From Polytrichum commune (Eukaryota; Streptophyta; Polytrichopsida; Polytrichales; Polytrichaceae): DNA of 64,000 nucleotides. The notes beneath the pieces were generated by a model, which did no database searches, was not told where the DNA came from, and worked only from the letters and a program-made list of their open reading frames with translations. Location of the stretch: NCBI GenBank assembly GCA_950295325.1, contig OX485805.1, positions 46,712,758-46,776,757 on the forward strand. Reading direction: 5' to 3'. Below are positions 60,401-64,000 of the stretch, one piece after another (the first letter of the stretch is position 1; every line of letters starts with the position of its first letter). A program made the translations under genes and the position numbers.

Positions 60401-62520
60401 GGACCTTCTTTTCGTCCAACAATCCTTCCATCAACTTGTGGGCATGCACTAAATCCCTAGCTTCTATGTGCACACCAAATTTTGATAAAATTTCACGTAG
60501 GATATCAAGCAAACTCCTACTTTTCAACTGCCCCACAAAGCATGACGCATCGTATGTGGACTTCATATCATCACATATGGCCTTTGCCAATGTGGTCTTC
60601 CCTATTCCACCCATGCCGACAATACCCAAGGTATTCACTTCTTTGAGGTGAACTTTCACTCTTGCAAGGTTGTTCTCGAGACTAACCACCGTTGGATCAT
60701 TCAACAATGTTCCATCAAACACCTATACGTACAACACATAAGTATGTCAATAAACATTATTATACCTAACCACCAAAAATGCATGTTCAACTTCAAACTT
60801 CCACAATAAATAATCAAAGCAATTAATGAATTGAGAATAACTTTAGTAGCAAACACATTCTCATGGAAGTTGCATTTACCTTCTCACTTCCATGATTTGT
60901 TTCCTCTTTGCAACCTTTCGATGTTCTTGACATCTTTTGAAAAAAGTTCTTCACTCCACCAAATTGGGGAACCATATCACTCGAATATTTTCCCTCCATG
61001 AACATTTTCTTCAAGCCTATAAGTCTCTTGCAAATGTCGGAGAATGTTGGCCTTTGTAAGGGATCTTCCCTCCAACATTCCTCCATCAATTTGGTAAGCT
61101 CCCCACAATTGATAGGTAGTTGTGGCCTTTCACCCTTCTTTATTTTTAAAAGAATTTCGCTCACAGTATTTGTGTCATGAAATGGTAGCTTCTGTGAAAG
61201 AATCTCTGAACATGTCATAGCAAAAGACCATACATCCGCTTGGAAAGGGCATGCCATACAAGCTAGGTTTATGACCATTTGCTCAGGAGCCATATACCTT
61301 GCCGTACCAACAATATATTCAACCTTTCGTGTTTGCGGTTTGCTTTGAACTTCCAATTTGGAAGTTCCATAATCGATCAATTTGACATTGCAATGATAAG
61401 GACTTGTATCCTTTGCTCCATCAATGGTCATGGAGCTTAAAAGCACATTGTCTGGCTTTAAGTCGAGATGGGCGACATGCATGTCATGAAGATACCACAT
61501 GCCGCTTCCAATTTGAAGCATAACATCAATTGCAACGACGTATGGTAAGAGTCTCTTATTGCGCTTCTCGAACATCTTTGTCAAACTCATGTCCATCAAC
61601 TCCATCACCAAATGTAACTTATTACATTCTTCGTCTATTCCACAACAAAAATATTTGATGAGGTTCGGGTGGCTCAAGCTTGCCAAGATTCCCACTTCTT
61701 TGCGAAAACTAGAACAATCCTCTGGAACCGCCAACGTTTTTGTTGCACTTGGTAATCCCAACCATTTTGATTCGTACACTGATCCATACCCACCTTTAGC
61801 CAATTGTTTCACCAACGTAGGTTTCGGAAAGTTTTTAGGTATTTCCAAAGCATCCAATTCTCCACCTCTCACTTGTTGCAAGTCACATTTCAATCTCTTC
61901 AACAAATGCTTTGCTAATATGTGTTCTTTGGAGTCCTCAAGCACACCTTCAAGTTTCTTCTGCAAGTCTTGTTCATCACCTTCAACTTCCTTTAAAGTGA
62001 CCACATTCAAATCCTTACACATTGTGCAATTTTGTGGATTCGGATGGTTTGTCGAGTATATCTCGTGCACCACCTCCCAACAACACTTCAAATCAAACAC
62101 GAGTTCCCGAAAGGCCTCTTTGTTGTCTAATTGGAAAAGAGCTGCACGGCACCAATCTCCACTCCCACATTCGCTCACCAATGTTCCCCCTTTTTGTATG
62201 ATACGACGCAACTCCATCACCACAAAACTTACTTCAAAGGATTGCTTCATGGATGTGATCATCTCAATAATTCCATGCACAGTTGTAGGAAGCTTGTCCA
62301 CAAGATTTGTGCATTGTCGCTTATTCAACACATCATCTCGTCGGACAATAGTTTGCATTTTGCTGATTTCTTCGTCTTCCCATTGCAAAAAATCCAAAAG
62401 CTCACATCCATGTGGTTTCTTTTTGTGAACAAGTGTCAAAAAATATATGAAGCAAGTGATGATGAACCCCCAGAGCATTGACATTTGCTTCAACAATAAT
62501 TGCCCAACTTCGACAGCCAT
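57460..62520 (-). CDS. Kinase-NB-ARC-LRR immune receptor (PNL-type NLR), LRRs cut short by a transposon
   Basis: Predicted exons: 62520-60880, 60722-59670 and 59433-57460; both introns are GT-AG, phase 0, giving about 1,555 residues. Order: short N-terminus with a hydrophobic segment (about 16-31, IITCFIYFLTLV before KKK); a helical, four-helix-bundle-like region (about 40-230); kinase (about 232-505) with glycine loop AKGGYGSVY, Lys 261, HLDLKPDN (Asp 353, non-RD), DYG and APE; NB-ARC (about 555-870) with GMGGIGKTT, VLLILDDV, STLIITTRN, GLPL, FLDIACFF and MHD; linker; then about 20 LRRs of 24 residues. The frame runs into the CACTA element and stops after 23 codons. Start: ATG at 62520, because a paralogue conserves MAVE-GQLL but has a stop after the upstream ATG. 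By family, such NLRs sense pathogen effectors and bind ADP/ATP; the ligand and kinase substrate are unknown. The kinase and NB-ARC look intact; function with shortened LRRs is uncertain. Confidence 0.9.
57534..58990 (-). repeat. 72-bp tandem array coding the 24-residue LRRs
   Basis: About 20 units coding LTTIPEGLGNLSSLTTLDL plus a variable GGCTS-like end. They are nearly identical at DNA level, which also leaves long spurious frames on the plus strand. Differences fall mainly in the codons around the LxLxxC segment. Confidence 0.95.
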
Positions 62521-64000
62521 GACGAAATAAAACCTGCATTGCACATCAATAATGCCAACATCTCATTCTATGACTTTTGTAAACATACACAAAACCCCAT
62601 ACACCCAATTTTACTCAGTACGAACAAATTATTCTAACCACTTGTACAAATCATAGTCGCAAAATTCATTCTAGTCGAGAATTCTTGATCTAGGTAAAGC
62701 CCTAATATTTCAAAAAGAGATGGAGAGTGGGCCAACACAAAAGAAGCCTTCAAATGAACATGTTCCAATTGTACTCCTCGTCTAATTGTGCTCATAATAG
62801 AATCTCCCTTCCTTCCTATTCTCCCAACATAAATAACATGGCCACATGTTTTTGTGTCAGCTCATTTATATTGCTTGGGGAAGTATTTTTGTGGGAGTTC
62901 CCATGCAAATCAAAAACTCTTTGTATGCAAAACTATTCATTATTGATGACTAACATAGGAAATCTAATGAAAAACATTGGCAACCTCTGCATACAAGCGA
63001 TAAAGCATGGTGTTAAGAACAAGAACCTTAGATCCTACTCTCATCTACCATGGTCAAGTTACACGACTCAAGTATTTTGCAAGCACAAAATGCAAAAATT
63101 GCCTAAAACAATTCAAACAATAAGCCATATTGATTCTTATCACAATTGATGCAATATAGAGTTCCAGCCAAGCTATAAGCAGACAAGTTGCTATACGTGC
63201 GGCTTAGCCCAATGAATTTGGTTACGATAATACGTCAAGTAGAATAGAAATGAAAAAAAAAGTTCATGTCCTAGGGACTTCAACGAACATTAATCCAAAT
63301 ATTCAATTTAAGGACAACTTTATGAACGAAAAATCCTTGAAATTCATTGGTTTTCACTATGGAGTAGCCAAAGAGCATGCAAAGTAGGGGGTGTCTAAAA
63401 ATTATCCATAAGGCTTACTTACTGCGCCCCATATGCTTCATCAACCAATACTAATGCATCCCAAGCACCGAGCATCATATACCCATGTGACATATCTAAA
63501 GTCCTTGCCTCTTATAATCATAACCCTTTGTTATTTTAAAACTTATGAACTTAATTTTGTATTGTGTCCATAAATATATTATGGCCCTAAATCATACGAG
63601 GTAGACACCCTATTGTCTTTATTGGACATAACTTTTATAAATGAGAAAAAAATTAGAGTCCATATAAATTGAATATTTGTGAGTTTATCCCCAACATCCT
63701 CACATTGAGGACGTAAGAAATGATTGTTGAAGAGTAAGTAAGACATATGTGATTTGTGGATCACAAAACTCGATACATGGATGACTCTCGTCGTCCAGAC
63801 TTTGAGGTTCCAAACGTGACCATACTTTGCGACATTTTGTCGTTGACCGAATACATATGTCACTAGGACTTGTTCTAGGAATATAATAGGTAATTATGCT
63901 CACATACTTTCATATAACAAAACACACATGCAACATACAACATGAAGGTAGTCGTAGGCTCACCTTGAAGTAGTCTTGAATATTTTCCTCAACAATAATT
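62472..64000. repeat. Segmental duplication, copy 2, including the NLR upstream region
   Basis: This is the partner of 42758-44342 and runs to the window edge. It spans the first 17 codons of the receptor and about 1.48 kb upstream, so it probably contains the promoter and 5' leader. A possible leader-intron acceptor (minus-strand GTGCAATGCAG just before the start) is also present in copy 1. Plus-strand frames in both copies (62727-63149; 43013-43222) differ at many residues and look non-coding. Confidence 0.9.

Noticed and set aside
61559-62428. 289-codon plus-strand frame
   Set aside because: Lies opposite the kinase exon, which has intact kinase motifs on the minus strand; Ser/Lys-rich shadow.
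62727-63149. 140-codon plus-strand frame, partly present at 43013-43222
   Set aside because: Conserved only as part of a DNA duplication; the two copies differ at many amino-acid positions and copy 1 is interrupted.

Overview
The window looks like AT-rich nuclear DNA of a land plant. I think a moss or another bryophyte is most likely. Two genes carry this reading. One is an intron-rich plant-type methylenetetrahydrofolate reductase. The other is an immune receptor with a protein kinase in front of its NB-ARC and leucine-rich repeats, an architecture described from mosses. The lineage is an inference; no species can be named from the sequence.

Layout. 1-31 kb is gene-poor and repeat-rich. It holds a decayed Ty3/gypsy retrotransposon (3.0-6.4 kb, minus strand, short LTRs and a primer-binding site still visible), terminal-inverted-repeat elements at 8.34-8.75 kb and 20.84-21.78 kb, diverged dispersed repeats, and many long poly-C or poly-G runs. 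31.3-37.4 kb holds MTHFR on the plus strand: 12 coding exons that join without a frame break into 593 codons, probably with a long intron in the 5' leader. 37.4-42.7 kb holds a 347-bp Tourist-like MITE and a possible solo LTR. 42.76-44.34 kb is a second copy of the region upstream of the immune receptor, ending inside a truncated receptor start. 44-54 kb holds a pogo/Tigger-like transposase remnant, an odd purine-rich tract and a foldback element.

54.1-64.0 kb is the receptor locus, on the minus strand. Three exons encode a hydrophobic N-terminal segment, a helical region, a non-RD kinase, a complete NB-ARC with all core motifs, and about 20 near-identical 24-residue LRRs. A 1,804-bp CACTA-type transposon (55,727-57,530, target duplication CCA) sits inside the LRR array. 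Removing it and one CCA restores the repeat frame exactly, and about eight more intact repeats lie beyond it before nonsense mutations start. The present reading frame instead ends 23 codons into the transposon. Inside the transposon are about 1 kb of AT-rich tandem repeats and a tRNA-derived SINE. Beyond the LRR tail, a fragment of another receptor's pre-LRR linker is joined in the same orientation. With the 43-kb copy, this points to a receptor cluster rearranged by duplication, unequal exchange and transposition.
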